Shown here: in pieces, positions 44,945 through 53,527 of the stretch
How the letters are laid out: every line of letters begins with the position of its first letter
How positions within the stretch are numbered: position 1 is the stretch's first letter
From: Streptomyces sp. SA15
GTDB lineage: Bacteria; Actinomycetota; Actinomycetes; Streptomycetales; Streptomycetaceae
Assembly: GCF_002291145.1 (NCBI RefSeq)
Contig: NZ_NTGE01000018.1
Coordinates: 1-61,755, forward strand
Direction: 5' to 3'
DNA: 61,755 nucleotides
The notes under the pieces: model-generated
What the model was told of the DNA's origin: nothing
Databases searched by the model: none
What the model saw: the letters and a program-made list of their open reading frames with translations, nothing else
Position numbers and translations under genes: made by a program

Positions 44945-46591
44945 CTACGTGGAGGTGCTCTCCGCCACCACAGCCTCCGAAGGCACCGGCTCCGCCGCCA
45001 CCGGCTCCACTTCCACCAGCTCGGGCTTCACCAGCCCCGCCTCCACCGGTCCTGCCTCCACATGCTCCCCGTCCGCCGGCATCGTCCGCTCCGGCAGCAG
45101 CGCCAGCACCGCCTGCCGGTCCGCCTCGCTCGTCGCGTCGTCGTAGGGGTCGGGTGTCGCCGGGACCTGGAGGCGGTGGATCGGCCCCGTGCCCAGGCGG
45201 GCGTAGCCGCGGCCGGGTGGGACCTGGGCGACCGGGGTGGTGTGCGGAGGCGCGCCCAGGACCGTTTCCAGTTGCTCGGCCGTGGCCGGGCCGAGGACGA
45301 CACGCGCGCGCGTGTGCTGTCGTACGGCGTCGCTCAGGGCGTCCGCGCTGTCGAACTGGTCGGCGACCACCACGGTCACGTTCACCGCGCGGCCGTGCCG
45401 CAGCGGCACCTGGAGCAGGGACTGCGGGTCCTTGCGGCCGTCGGCCGCGGCCAGGTGGGCGAAGGCGCTCGGGCGATCCAGGAGGATCCACAGGGGGCGC
45501 TTGGTGTCCACGGGTGGCGGGTGACCCGCCTGCCGGGCCTGGTTGACCGCGATGAGCCGGCGCTCCGTCTCGGTGGCCGCCCACTCCAGGCTCGCCAGCG
45601 CGCCGGACAGGCCGCACTCCACCGCCAGGACGCCGTCCCGGCCGGTCAGGCACGCGTACTCGCCGGTGCCGCCGCCCTCGACGATCAGGATGTCGCCGTA
45701 CCGCAGGGCCTGGAGGGCGATGGAGCGCAGCAGGGTCGAGGTGCCGCTGCCGGGCTGGCCCATGACCAGGAGGTGCGGCTCGGTGGAGCGCAGGCCCGTG
45801 CGCCAGACGACCGGCGGCACGTCCCGCTGTTCCTCGCCGTGGGTGAGCGGGAGTGTGCGCTGGACCTGGGTGGGGTCGGTGAAGCCGAGGACCGTCTCGC
45901 CGGGGGCCGTCACGAAGTGCTGGGCCGCGATGTCGGTGGGCAGCGGCGGCAGCACGGTGACCGTGAGCTCGTTGCCTTCCTCGTCCCAGTCGAAGTGGTA
46001 CTCGCGGCCGCGGCCCGACTTCGAGTGCAGCAGCTGCTGGATCCGGGCGCGGGACTCGGTCTCACCGTCGGTGAAGTACGCGGGGTAGCGGACCACGAGG
46101 TGCGTGATGCGGTCCGTCTCCTCGTCGAACTCGTAGGCGGGGAAGGCCTTTTCCCACTCCCCGCCGTGGGAGTAGAGGGGGGCCGGATCCTCGGCCGCCG
46201 AGAAGTACGGCACCAGGGCCTCGTACAGCGACCGCAGGCGCTGCGCCTGCGACTCGTCCGGTCCGTCGGGTTTCGACCGTTTGCGGTCCCGGCCCTGCCA
46301 GGCTGCCGCCGCCATCAGCGTGATGACGGCGAGCAGCGGGCCGTACGGAACGAGCGCCACGACCAGGATCACCGAGGCCACCAGGAACAGCAGCGGCGCG
46401 CGCCTGTCCTTGGGGGTGTCGGCCCAATTGCGCCGCCCGGCCGATGTCAGCCGGCGCAGACCGCGGGTGATTGTGATCAGCGGCTGGAGAACGTCGGTGG
46501 CGCTGTCGGCCGCCGTCCGGGCCAGCTCCCGGCTCCGGGCGATCTGCGCGCTGCCTGTGCTCAGGATGCGGGGGAGGGGGCGCCGGGCCAC
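44945..46591 (-). CDS. FtsK/SpoIIIE-like ATPase with degenerate P-loop
   Basis: 548 residues. Two TM helices lie at about 66-100, followed by a cytoplasmic domain like conjugative or FtsK-type translocases. At the P-loop position the sequence is GQPGSGTST (278-286), with Thr284 where the Walker lysine belongs. The Walker B position reads WILLDRPS rather than an Asp-Asp/Glu pair. ATP hydrolysis is therefore doubtful unless another Lys substitutes. GTG 46591 follows AGGAGA. It lies 40 nt after a 64-residue TM protein. It may be a structural paralogue or a nucleotide sensor. Confidence 0.8.
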   Translation of the reverse strand: MARRPLPRILSTGSAQIARSRELARTAADSATDVLQPLITITRGLRRLTSAGRRNWADTPKDRRAPLLFLVASVILVVALVPYGPLLAVITLMAAAAWQGRDRKRSKPDGPDESQAQRLRSLYEALVPYFSAAEDPAPLYSHGGEWEKAFPAYEFDEETDRITHLVVRYPAYFTDGETESRARIQQLLHSKSGRGREYHFDWDEEGNELTVTVLPPLPTDIAAQHFVTAPGETVLGFTDPTQVQRTLPLTHGEEQRDVPPVVWRTGLRSTEPHLLVMGQPGSGTSTLLRSIALQALRYGDILIVEGGGTGEYACLTGRDGVLAVECGLSGALASLEWAATETERRLIAVNQARQAGHPPPVDTKRPLWILLDRPSAFAHLAAADGRKDPQSLLQVPLRHGRAVNVTVVVADQFDSADALSDAVRQHTRARVVLGPATAEQLETVLGAPPHTTPVAQVPPGRGYARLGTGPIHRLQVPATPDPYDDATSEADRQAVLALLPERTMPADGEHVEAGPVEAGLVKPELVEVEPVAAEPVPSEAVVAESTST

Positions 46592-46631
46592 TGCTGTCTC
46601 CTGAAGGTGCGTACGGGCGGGAGGAGCGGCG

Positions 46632-46826
46632 TCAGAACTTGATGCCGCCGAGGAGGCTCGCCAGGCTCTCGCCGCCGGCCTTGATGCTCGGCGCGATGGC
46701 CGTACTCGCCAGGTAGAAGCCGAACAGGGCCGAGACCAGGGCGTGCGACGCCTTCAGGCCGTCCTTGCGGAAGAAGATGAAGACGACGATGCCGAGCAGA
46801 ACGACGCCTGAGATGGAGAGGATCAT
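46632..46826 (-). CDS. Small two-helix membrane protein
   Basis: 64 residues. An N-terminal TM helix (ILSISGVVLLGIVVFIFFRK) is followed by a second hydrophobic stretch (HALVSALFGFYLASTAIAP) and a Gly/Ser-rich amphipathic end. It is immediately upstream of the FtsK-like ATPase in one transcript and is probably its membrane partner. I recognise no named family. Confidence 0.75.
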   Translation of the reverse strand: MILSISGVVLLGIVVFIFFRKDGLKASHALVSALFGFYLASTAIAPSIKAGGESLASLLGGIKF

Positions 46827-46889
46827 GTGAGTGCTCCTGGTTCGTGGGGACAGTCACGATGAGTACTTCCAGGCTCACAGCATGTATCC

Positions 46890-46917
46890 ATACTATTAAA
46901 GGTGCAACTGGGTGAAA
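46890..46917 (-). promoter_or_regulatory. Possible promoter (TTTCAC-N16-TAGTAT) of the two-gene membrane operon
   Basis: On the minus strand TTTCAC (46917-46912) and a TAGTAT -10 (46895-46890) lie 16 nt apart in an unusually A+T-rich patch, about 65 nt before the small membrane protein. Confidence 0.4.
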
Positions 46918-47087
46918 TTCGGATGATTTCGCTCGGTTGGCGGAGCTGTCTTGGACCGGTCGGGCCGGGCGCTTGCCTCCGACCGGGTCTGTGGTGATCT
47001 TTACCTCCGGCGCATCGGGTCATGTGCGGCACGAGCCAGTACCCTGGCGATTCACCTGAACGGTTGTACTGAGAGGCGGTCCACTCC

Positions 47088-47480
47088 ATGAGTGAAGCCC
47101 CCGACCCCGAGGTCGTGGAGCTGGCGACCAAGATCTTCGATCTGGCCCGGCAGGGGCGGACGGAGGCGCTCGTGGCGTACATCGACGCGGGCGTCCCGGC
47201 CAACCTCACCAACGATCGCGGCGACTGCCTGGTGATGCTCGCCGCCTACCACGGCCACGCCGAGGCGGTGCGTGCCCTGCTCGCCCGGGGTGCCGAGGCC
47301 GACCGTGTCAACGACCGAGGCCAGACGCCACTCGCCGGCGCCGTCTTCAAGGGCGAGGAAGAAGTCATCAAGGCCCTCCTGGAGGGCGGGGCCGACCCGG
47401 CCGCCGGCACGCCGTCGGCCGTCGACACGGCCCGGATGTTCGGCAAGACACAGTTGCTCGAATTGTTCGGCGCACACTGA
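47088..47480 (+). CDS. Ankyrin repeat protein
   Basis: 130 residues made of three ankyrin repeats: GDCLVMLAAYHGHAEAVRAL, NDRGQTPLAGAVFKGEEEVI and a capping repeat. These are protein-protein interaction modules. It is soluble with no signal peptide. It is divergent from the FtsK-like operon, and a short CCCTG-AA-CAGGG hairpin follows the stop. The partner is unknown. Confidence 0.88.
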   Translation: MSEAPDPEVVELATKIFDLARQGRTEALVAYIDAGVPANLTNDRGDCLVMLAAYHGHAEAVRALLARGAEADRVNDRGQTPLAGAVFKGEEEVIKALLEGGADPAAGTPSAVDTARMFGKTQLLELFGAH

Positions 47481-47626
47481 TACGCATGCCCTGAACAGGG
47501 CAAACACAGAAAACGGGGGAGGCAGTAACCGGCCGCCGAAATTTCGGTCGCGGTAGATGGAACTGCCGAGTCATCATGACGTCGTGATTCACGGACGCGA
47601 TGGCTGGGCAGGTGATGCCGCACCGC

Positions 47627-47647
47627 GCGGACCGTGAAACGGTCCGC
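47627..47647 (+). promoter_or_regulatory. GAA-loop hairpin before the leader peptide
   Basis: GCGGACCGT (47627-47635), GAA, ACGGTCCGC (47639-47647) form a perfect 9-bp stem with a 3-nt loop, 28 nt before the small frame at 47676. It could be the end of an upstream transcript or part of an attenuation leader. Confidence 0.5.
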
Positions 47648-47675
47648 ATGGGCCACCGACGAGAGGCAGAGGAAG

Positions 47676-47735
47676 ATGGCTTACAGCAAGCAGGAAACGG
47701 CGGGCGCCCCGACGTGTTGTCACGCGGCCAGGTAA
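47676..47735 (+). CDS. 19-residue peptide with a Cys-Cys pair, candidate leader peptide
   Basis: MAYSKQETAGAPTCCHAAR, preceded by AGAGGCAGAGGAAG, a strong ribosome site for so short a frame. It ends 45 nt before the HEAT-repeat gene. Short Streptomyces leader peptides with paired regulatory codons exist, and two adjacent TGT codons would make translation cysteine-sensitive. The assignment is speculative. Confidence 0.45.
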   Translation: MAYSKQETAGAPTCCHAAR

Positions 47736-47780
47736 GGCACGTCCCCGGTTGCGTCGACGCTTGATGTGAGGCTGTTTCCC

Positions 47781-49199
47781 ATGTTCGATCCGGTCATAGC
47801 GCCCAGCGGTACGCTGCTCGGCCTGCTCCAGCGGGGCCGCGGCGACGGCACTCTGCACGCGCTCACCGCCCCGCGCGCCGAAGCGCTCGCGGCACTCGAC
47901 CACTGCGTGCTGCGCGACCCCCGCCACGACTGGCAGGTGGAGAACCGCTCCCTGTACTACGCCCGTCTCTACCTCGACCTGAACGGCGAGCTGGACGAGA
48001 TCGAGGCGCACCTCTTCGACGTCGAGGACGCCCTCGACACCGAGGAGTCACGCACCGGGCTGGCCCTCGCCGTCCTCGGCCACCTCGCCTCCTACGGCAG
48101 GCGCGACGCGCTCGAACTGCTGCGTCGGTACGCCGCCCACGGCTCCAACTGGGCCTGGGCCCTGGACGAACTGGCGCTGCGCGACGACGACGCCGGACTG
48201 CGTGCCCTCGCGGCGCCCGTCCTGGCGCGCTTCTCCACCGACCCCGAGGGGGAGGCCGAACTGGCCGCCGCCGTGCGTGACGCCTTCGAACCGAGGCCCT
48301 GGCGGTTGTGGGCGGAGGATCCGCGCGAATCCATCGCCACGCGCGTGCGCGCCGCTCAGGAGACCGGCTGTTTCGACCGCTGGCAGCGGCAGATGCGTCC
48401 GAGCGGACCCCGTCCGGGGTGGAGCGTGCAGGCCGTCTTCGAGTGGGCCCAACAGGGCCTCGAACGCGGCGCCGCGCTCCACGTCCCCGCCGCCCGCTGC
48501 CTCACCGCCGTCGCGGGCCCCGAGGACCGGCCGGAAATCGTCCAGGCCGCCAAGGACGGCTCCGACGGCGCCCGCTGCACCGCCCTGCGCTATCTCGCCG
48601 ACAGCAACGATCCGGACGCCCTCGACCTGATCGAGGTCGCCGTCGCCACCGGCTCGGCGGCCGTCGTGGAAGCCGCCCTGGACGCCTTCGAGCGCATGCG
48701 CAGTGTCGCCGCCGTCGACCGGGCACGCGGCTGGGCCCGCCGGCCCGATCCTCTCGGCGCCGCCGCCGGACGCATGCTCGCCTGCCGGGGCGGAGCGCAG
48801 GACAGCGAGCACGTCCTCACGGCGCTCCGGGAGGCCGTACGGGGAGAGGGCCCCGACGCGCCGACCCTGTGGACCCTCGTCGACGGCACCGGACGGCTCG
48901 GCATCGCCTGCGCGGCCCCCGTACTGCGCCATGTCTACCGCGAGACGGCCTCGTCCCATCTGCGCGGCCGGGCCGCCCGAGCCCTCGCCGCCACCGACCC
49001 CTCCTTCGCCACCGGGTTCGCCATCGAGTGCCTGTGGGACTGCGAGGAGACCACTCGCGAGATCGCCGCCCGGCACGCCGAGACCGGAGACGCCCGGGTC
49101 GTGGAGCGGCTGCGCCGACTCGCCGCCGATCCGGCCGAGGAGGCCGAGGTCCAGACAGCCGTACGCAGCCGGATCGGACCGGACGCGGCAGCCATGTGA
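47781..49199 (+). CDS. HEAT-repeat domain protein
   Basis: 472 residues of repeating helical pairs (LALAVLGHLASYGRRDALEL; RCTALRYLADSNDPDALDLI; ARALAATDPSFATGFAIECL). This is typical of a HEAT/armadillo-like scaffold, with no catalytic motif seen. ATG 47781 starts at FDPVIAPSGTLLG; an in-frame GTG at 47766 is an alternative. No signal peptide. Function unknown. Confidence 0.8.
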   Translation: MFDPVIAPSGTLLGLLQRGRGDGTLHALTAPRAEALAALDHCVLRDPRHDWQVENRSLYYARLYLDLNGELDEIEAHLFDVEDALDTEESRTGLALAVLGHLASYGRRDALELLRRYAAHGSNWAWALDELALRDDDAGLRALAAPVLARFSTDPEGEAELAAAVRDAFEPRPWRLWAEDPRESIATRVRAAQETGCFDRWQRQMRPSGPRPGWSVQAVFEWAQQGLERGAALHVPAARCLTAVAGPEDRPEIVQAAKDGSDGARCTALRYLADSNDPDALDLIEVAVATGSAAVVEAALDAFERMRSVAAVDRARGWARRPDPLGAAAGRMLACRGGAQDSEHVLTALREAVRGEGPDAPTLWTLVDGTGRLGIACAAPVLRHVYRETASSHLRGRAARALAATDPSFATGFAIECLWDCEETTREIAARHAETGDARVVERLRRLAADPAEEAEVQTAVRSRIGPDAAAM

Positions 49200-49269
49200 A
49201 TCCGGTCTCCCGCAGCGCCCGCCTGATGAACGTGCCGGGGTCGGATCCGCCCGTTGGGTGAACTCGGGG

Positions 49270-49283
49270 TGACCCGCGGGTCA
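49270..49283. promoter_or_regulatory. 14-bp perfect palindrome TGACCCGCGGGTCA
   Basis: Lies in the 200-nt gap before the glycosyltransferase operon. A candidate operator, or the terminator stem of the HEAT-repeat gene, 70 nt downstream of its stop. Confidence 0.4.
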
Positions 49284-49400
49284 GTCGGGCATGGACACCG
49301 TCTGACCTGCTCGGGTGTGCAGCGGAACGCTCACGGGACGTTCCCCCTTCGGAAAGATCCACGTTGACGCGGCCACGTCCGGTACGGCGACAACACGGGT

Positions 49401-50534
49401 ATGCGTGTCGTCATCGTGACCGAATCCTTTCCCCCCGATGTGAACGGCGTGGCCCACTGCGCGCTCCAGACCGCCCGGCACCTCGTAGATCGCGGTCACT
49501 CTCCGCTCGTCGTCGCGCCGGCCACCGCGGCCGGTACCGGGCAGCCCGACGCTTCGGCGCCGTGCCCCGTCGTCCGTGTCCCCTCCCTACCGCTCCCGGG
49601 CTACCCCCAGGTCCGCGTCGCCCTCCCCAGCCGACGCGTCGCCGCGGCCATCACCGAGCACCGTGCCGACATCGTCCACCTGGCCAGCCCCTTCATCCTC
49701 GGCGTCCGCGGCATGGCCGCGGCCGCCCGGCTCGGCGTCCCCGCCGTGGCCGTCTACCAGACCGACCTCGCCGGATACGCCCGCACCTACGTGCACGCGG
49801 GCGAGGCCGCCGCCTGGCGGCGCATACGCTCCGTCCACACGGCCGCCGACATCACCCTCGCGCCGTCCAGCGCGGCCCTGCACGACCTGGAGTCACACGG
49901 CGTGCCCCGGGTGAAGCTCTGGCCGCGGGGCGTGGACACCGTGCGCTTCCGGCCCGACCTGCGGGACGAGGCACTGCGCCGCGAGCTCGCCCCGAACGGC
50001 GAGCTGATCGTCGGCTACGTCGGCCGGCTCGCCCCCGAGAAGCAGGTCGAGCTCCTGTCCGGGGTGTGCGGCCTGGACGGCGTCCGGGTCGTGGTCGTCG
50101 GCGACGGGCCGAGCCGGCCCAACCTGGACCAGGCGCTGCCGGGCGCGGTCTTCCTGGGCCGCCGCACCGGCGACGAACTCGCCCGGATCTTCGCCTCCCT
50201 GGACGTCTTCGCGCACACCGGCCCCTTCGAGACCTTCTGCCAGACCGTGCAGGAGGCCATGGCGAGCGGCGTGCCCGTCGTCGCTCCCGCCGTCGGCGGC
50301 CCCCTGGACCTGGTCGCGCACGGGCACACCGGCTTCCTGGTCCCGCCGCGCGACGCGGACGCCGTACGGGACGCGGTGCGGTCCCTGGCCGCCGACCCCG
50401 CCCTGCGCACCGCGTACGGCGCCGCCGCGCGCGCGACGGTCGAAGGACGCACCTGGGCGGCCGTCGGCGACCAGCTGATCGGGCACTACGCGAACGTGCT
50501 CGCCGCGCGCAGGACGGCGGTGGTGGCGGCATGA
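49401..50534 (+). CDS. GT4 family glycosyltransferase (mannosyltransferase-like)
   Basis: 377 residues, GT-B fold. The N-terminal domain starts MRVVIVTESFPPDVNGVAHC with the glycine-rich acceptor side. The C-terminal nucleotide-sugar site has VGYVGRLAPEKQVELL and the E-x7-E motif region PFETFCQTVQEAMASGVPVV. It resembles actinobacterial MgtA/PimB-like alpha-mannosyltransferases. The gene overlaps the next glycosyltransferase by ATGA and is the first of three coupled genes. Confidence 0.9.
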   Translation: MRVVIVTESFPPDVNGVAHCALQTARHLVDRGHSPLVVAPATAAGTGQPDASAPCPVVRVPSLPLPGYPQVRVALPSRRVAAAITEHRADIVHLASPFILGVRGMAAAARLGVPAVAVYQTDLAGYARTYVHAGEAAAWRRIRSVHTAADITLAPSSAALHDLESHGVPRVKLWPRGVDTVRFRPDLRDEALRRELAPNGELIVGYVGRLAPEKQVELLSGVCGLDGVRVVVVGDGPSRPNLDQALPGAVFLGRRTGDELARIFASLDVFAHTGPFETFCQTVQEAMASGVPVVAPAVGGPLDLVAHGHTGFLVPPRDADAVRDAVRSLAADPALRTAYGAAARATVEGRTWAAVGDQLIGHYANVLAARRTAVVAA

Positions 50535-51694
50535 CCGGGCAGTCGCTGCGGATCGTACGGCTGGCGAACTTCGTCGCGCCCGCGTCCGGTGGTCTGCGCA
50601 CCGCGCTGCGTGAACTCGGCAAGGGCTTCAAGGCGTCGGGGCACGAACCCGTGCTCATCGTGCCCGGTGAGCACGCGAGCGACCGTGAGACCGAGCAGGG
50701 ACGGGTGATCACCCTGCCCGGCCCTGTGCTGCCCGGCACCGGCGGGTACCGCGTGCTCACCGACAAGCGGCGCGTGGCCCGGCTCCTGGAGGAGCTGGCC
50801 CCGGACCGCCTGGAGGTCTCCGACCGGACGACGCTCAGGTGGACCGGCAAGTGGGCGCGGCGCGCCCGGGTCCCCGCCGTGATGGTCTCCCACGAGACCG
50901 CCGACGGAGTGCTGCGCACCTGGGGCCTGTCGGAGGGGGCGGCACGGCGCGCCGCCGACGCCCTCAACATCCGTACGGCACACACCTACTCACGGGTGGT
51001 GTGCACCACGGAGTTCGCCGAGCGGGAGTTCGTGCGGATCGGCGCGCGCAATGTCGTCCGCGCGCCGCTGGGCGTCGACCTGGTGCAGCGGCATCCGGCG
51101 CTGCGCGATTCCGGGCTGCGGGCCCGGCACGCGCGCGTGGATGAGTCGCTGCTGGTGATGTGCACCCGGCTGTCCGTGGAGAAGCGGCCCGGCACCGGAC
51201 TGGACGCCCTGGAGGCGCTGGTACGGCGGGGGCGGCGGGCGGTGCTCGTGGTGGCCGGGGACGGGCCGCTGCGGTCGCGGCTCGAACAGCGGGCGCGGGA
51301 GCGCGGGCTGCCGGTGACCTTCCTCGGGCACGTCTCCGACCGCGGGTTGCTGGGCTCGCTCCAGGCGTCCGCCGACGTGTGCCTGGCGCCGGGTCCCGCC
51401 GAGACGTTCGGGCTCGCCGCGCTGGAGGCGATGGCCTGCGGCACGCCCGTGGCGGTCAGCGCCTCGTCCGCGCTGCCGGAGGTGATCGGCTCCGCCGGGG
51501 CCGTTGCCGCCGACCACGGGAGCGCCTTCGCGGACGCCGTGGAGATGCTGCTCGAACGGCCCCTGGAGGAGCGGCGGGAAGCCGCACGCGCGCGTGCGGC
51601 GTGTTTCGGGTGGGACACGGCGGTGGACGCGTTCCTCGCGGCGCACGACGCGGCGGCTCCCGTACGGCCCTTTGTGCCCGGGGGCGTGGGATGA
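50531..51694 (+). CDS. GT4 family glycosyltransferase
   Basis: 387 residues, a second GT-B enzyme: LRIVRLANFVAPASGGLRTA at the start, CTRLSVEKRPGTGLDALEAL at the donor site, and the E-x7-E region PAETFGLAALEAMACGTPVA. It is diverged from its upstream partner, so the two likely add successive sugars. Its start overlaps the first enzyme and its stop overlaps the GDSL hydrolase, both by ATGA, implying tight coordination in envelope glycolipid or polysaccharide synthesis. Confidence 0.9.
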   Translation: MTGQSLRIVRLANFVAPASGGLRTALRELGKGFKASGHEPVLIVPGEHASDRETEQGRVITLPGPVLPGTGGYRVLTDKRRVARLLEELAPDRLEVSDRTTLRWTGKWARRARVPAVMVSHETADGVLRTWGLSEGAARRAADALNIRTAHTYSRVVCTTEFAEREFVRIGARNVVRAPLGVDLVQRHPALRDSGLRARHARVDESLLVMCTRLSVEKRPGTGLDALEALVRRGRRAVLVVAGDGPLRSRLEQRARERGLPVTFLGHVSDRGLLGSLQASADVCLAPGPAETFGLAALEAMACGTPVAVSASSALPEVIGSAGAVAADHGSAFADAVEMLLERPLEERREAARARAACFGWDTAVDAFLAAHDAAAPVRPFVPGGVG

Positions 51695-52542
51695 GACCGC
51701 TGCGTTTCGTGGCTCTGGGCGACTCGCTGACCGAAGGTGTGGGTGATCCCGTCGGCGACGGGTGGCGCGGCTGGGCCGCGCTGCTCGCCGGCGGGCTCGC
51801 CGACGAACCGGCGCACTTCACCAACCTCGCGGTGAGCGGGTCGCAGACCCATGACGTGCTGGAGCGGCAGCTGCCCGCCGCGCTGGCGCTGCGGCCCGAC
51901 GTCGTCTCCGTCGTCGTCGGCGTCAACGACACCCTGCGCTGCACCTTCGACATCCATGCCGTGGCCGCCCGCCTCGACTCGGTGTACGCCGCCTTCGCCG
52001 AGCAGGGCGCGGTCCTGCTCACCGCCTGTCTGCCGGACCCCGGCGCGATGCTCGGGCTGCCCGGCGCCCTGGCCCGCCCGCTGGCCCGGCGGCAGCGGGC
52101 GGTCAACGCCGTGGTGCACGCCCTGTCCGACCGGTACGGGGCCTTGCATCTGCACGCCTGTGAGGGCGCGTGGCTCACGGACCGTGCGATGTGGAGTGCG
52201 GACCGGCTGCATCCCGGCGAGCGGGGGCACCGGCAGCTGGCCGTGCGCTTCCACGCGCTGCTGGCGGAGCACGGCCTCGCGACGGGGAAGGCCCCCTCGT
52301 CCGAGCCCGAGTTCCCCGCGCCCACCCGCTCGGCGAGCCTGTGGTGGCTGGCCACCGCGGGTACCGGCTGGGTGGCCCGCCGGTGCACCGACCTGCTGCC
52401 CCAGCTCCTGACCCTCGCCGCCGACGAGATACGGCACCGCGCGCGCGGGACGAGCGCCCGGCTCGACCTGCGGACGGCCCACGCGGTGTCGGCGGCACTG
52501 GCGGCGCTGTCGGTGGGGGAGCAGCAGCCGGACGCGGCGTAA
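51691..52542 (+). CDS. SGNH/GDSL hydrolase
   Basis: 283 residues. Block I FVALGDSLTEGVGDP carries the catalytic Ser, block III VSVVVGVNDTLR the Asn, and block V SADRLHPGERGH the Asp-x-x-His. A C-terminal extension of about 80 residues follows. It has no signal peptide. Coupled to two glycosyltransferases, it may deacylate or edit their product; this is inference. Confidence 0.9.
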   Translation: MRPLRFVALGDSLTEGVGDPVGDGWRGWAALLAGGLADEPAHFTNLAVSGSQTHDVLERQLPAALALRPDVVSVVVGVNDTLRCTFDIHAVAARLDSVYAAFAEQGAVLLTACLPDPGAMLGLPGALARPLARRQRAVNAVVHALSDRYGALHLHACEGAWLTDRAMWSADRLHPGERGHRQLAVRFHALLAEHGLATGKAPSSEPEFPAPTRSASLWWLATAGTGWVARRCTDLLPQLLTLAADEIRHRARGTSARLDLRTAHAVSAALAALSVGEQQPDAA

Positions 52543-52570
52543 GCGCTCCGCTGGGAGAGCCGTGCAATGC

Positions 52571-52652
52571 CGGTGCCTCATCTGCGGGTGTATGAGGGCT
52601 GGGCGCGCCCACGCGGCGGAGCCGCACATCGATACAGCCCCGCGCCCCTTCG
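52571..52652. repeat. Streptomyces dispersed intergenic repeat (REP-like)
   Basis: The stretch with CTGCGGGTGTATGAGGGCTG, a GCGGC-GGA-GCCGC mini-hairpin (52613-52625) and ATCGATACAGCCCCGCGCCC resembles short repeats I recall between many Streptomyces genes. It lies between converging genes and may act as a terminator. Confidence 0.4.
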
Positions 52653-52657
52653 CGGCG

Positions 52658-53527
52658 TCAGCGGCGGTGTACGGCCATGAAGCGGACCGGCGTTCCCGGC
52701 ACCGCCTGGGCGGCGGCCGGGAGGTCGGCTGTGCGGACCACCGCGATCACCGGGTAGCCCCCGGTGGTCGGGTGGTCGGCGAGGAAGACCACCGGTCTGC
52801 CGTCCGGGGGGACCTGGACCGCGCCCAGCACCATGCCCTCGCTGGGGAGTTCGCCGGACAGGGCCCGCTCCAGGGCGGGCCCCTCCGTGCGCAGTCCGAT
52901 GCGGTTGCTCATGGGGGACACCCGGTATGTGCGCGAGGTGAGGGTCCGTACGGCCTCCGGCGTGAACCAGTCGTGGCGCGGGCCCGGCGTCACGCGCAGG
53001 ACGAGTTCGGCCGGGGGCGCCGGCTGCGGGCCGACGTCCACGGGCGCGTGGAGGCCGTCCGGGCTCCCCAGGGGCAGCACCGATCCGTCCGTGAGCGGTG
53101 CCGGCCCCAGGCCGGACAGGAGGTCCGTGGAGCGGCTGCCGAGGACCGGCTCGACGGCGATGCCGCCGGAGACGGCCACATAGCCGCGTACTCCGGAGAC
53201 GGCCGCTCCGACGTCCAGGAGCGCGCCGGCGGGCACCCGCACCGGCGCGCCCCAGGCGGCCGGGCGTCCGTCCACCCTGACCGGGCAGGGCGCGCCCGCC
53301 ACGGCCACGGTGACCGTCGAACGGGGCCGCACCGCACAGCCGTTGAGCGTGGTCTCCAGGACGGCGGCCTCGGGCCGGTTGCCGACCAGCCGGTTGACGA
53401 GAGCCGCCGCCGGGCCGTCCAGTGCCCCGGAGCGGGGCACACCGAGGTGGGCGTGCCCGGGACGCCCCAGGTCCTGCACAGTGGTCAACGCCCCCGCGCG
53501 TACGACGGAGAGCGCGCGGTCCGTCAT
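52658..53527 (-). CDS. pxpC: 5-oxoprolinase subunit C (biotin-dependent carboxyltransferase-like)
   Basis: 289 residues with the KipA/PxpC core: TTVQDLGRPGHAHLGVPRSG, then NRLVGNRPEAAVLETTLNG, and the end PVVFLADHPTTGGYPVIAVV. With PxpA and PxpB it forms the ATP-dependent 5-oxoprolinase that opens pyroglutamate to glutamate. ATG 53527 overlaps the PxpB stop by ATGA. It is the last gene of the operon. Confidence 0.93.
   Translation of the reverse strand: MTDRALSVVRAGALTTVQDLGRPGHAHLGVPRSGALDGPAAALVNRLVGNRPEAAVLETTLNGCAVRPRSTVTVAVAGAPCPVRVDGRPAAWGAPVRVPAGALLDVGAAVSGVRGYVAVSGGIAVEPVLGSRSTDLLSGLGPAPLTDGSVLPLGSPDGLHAPVDVGPQPAPPAELVLRVTPGPRHDWFTPEAVRTLTSRTYRVSPMSNRIGLRTEGPALERALSGELPSEGMVLGAVQVPPDGRPVVFLADHPTTGGYPVIAVVRTADLPAAAQAVPGTPVRFMAVHRR

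Noticed and set aside
41904..45653. 1249-codon minus-strand open frame
   Set aside because: Only its last 255 codons (GDPD) have family features; the rest is antisense to the MocR gene and in a wrong frame of YczE.
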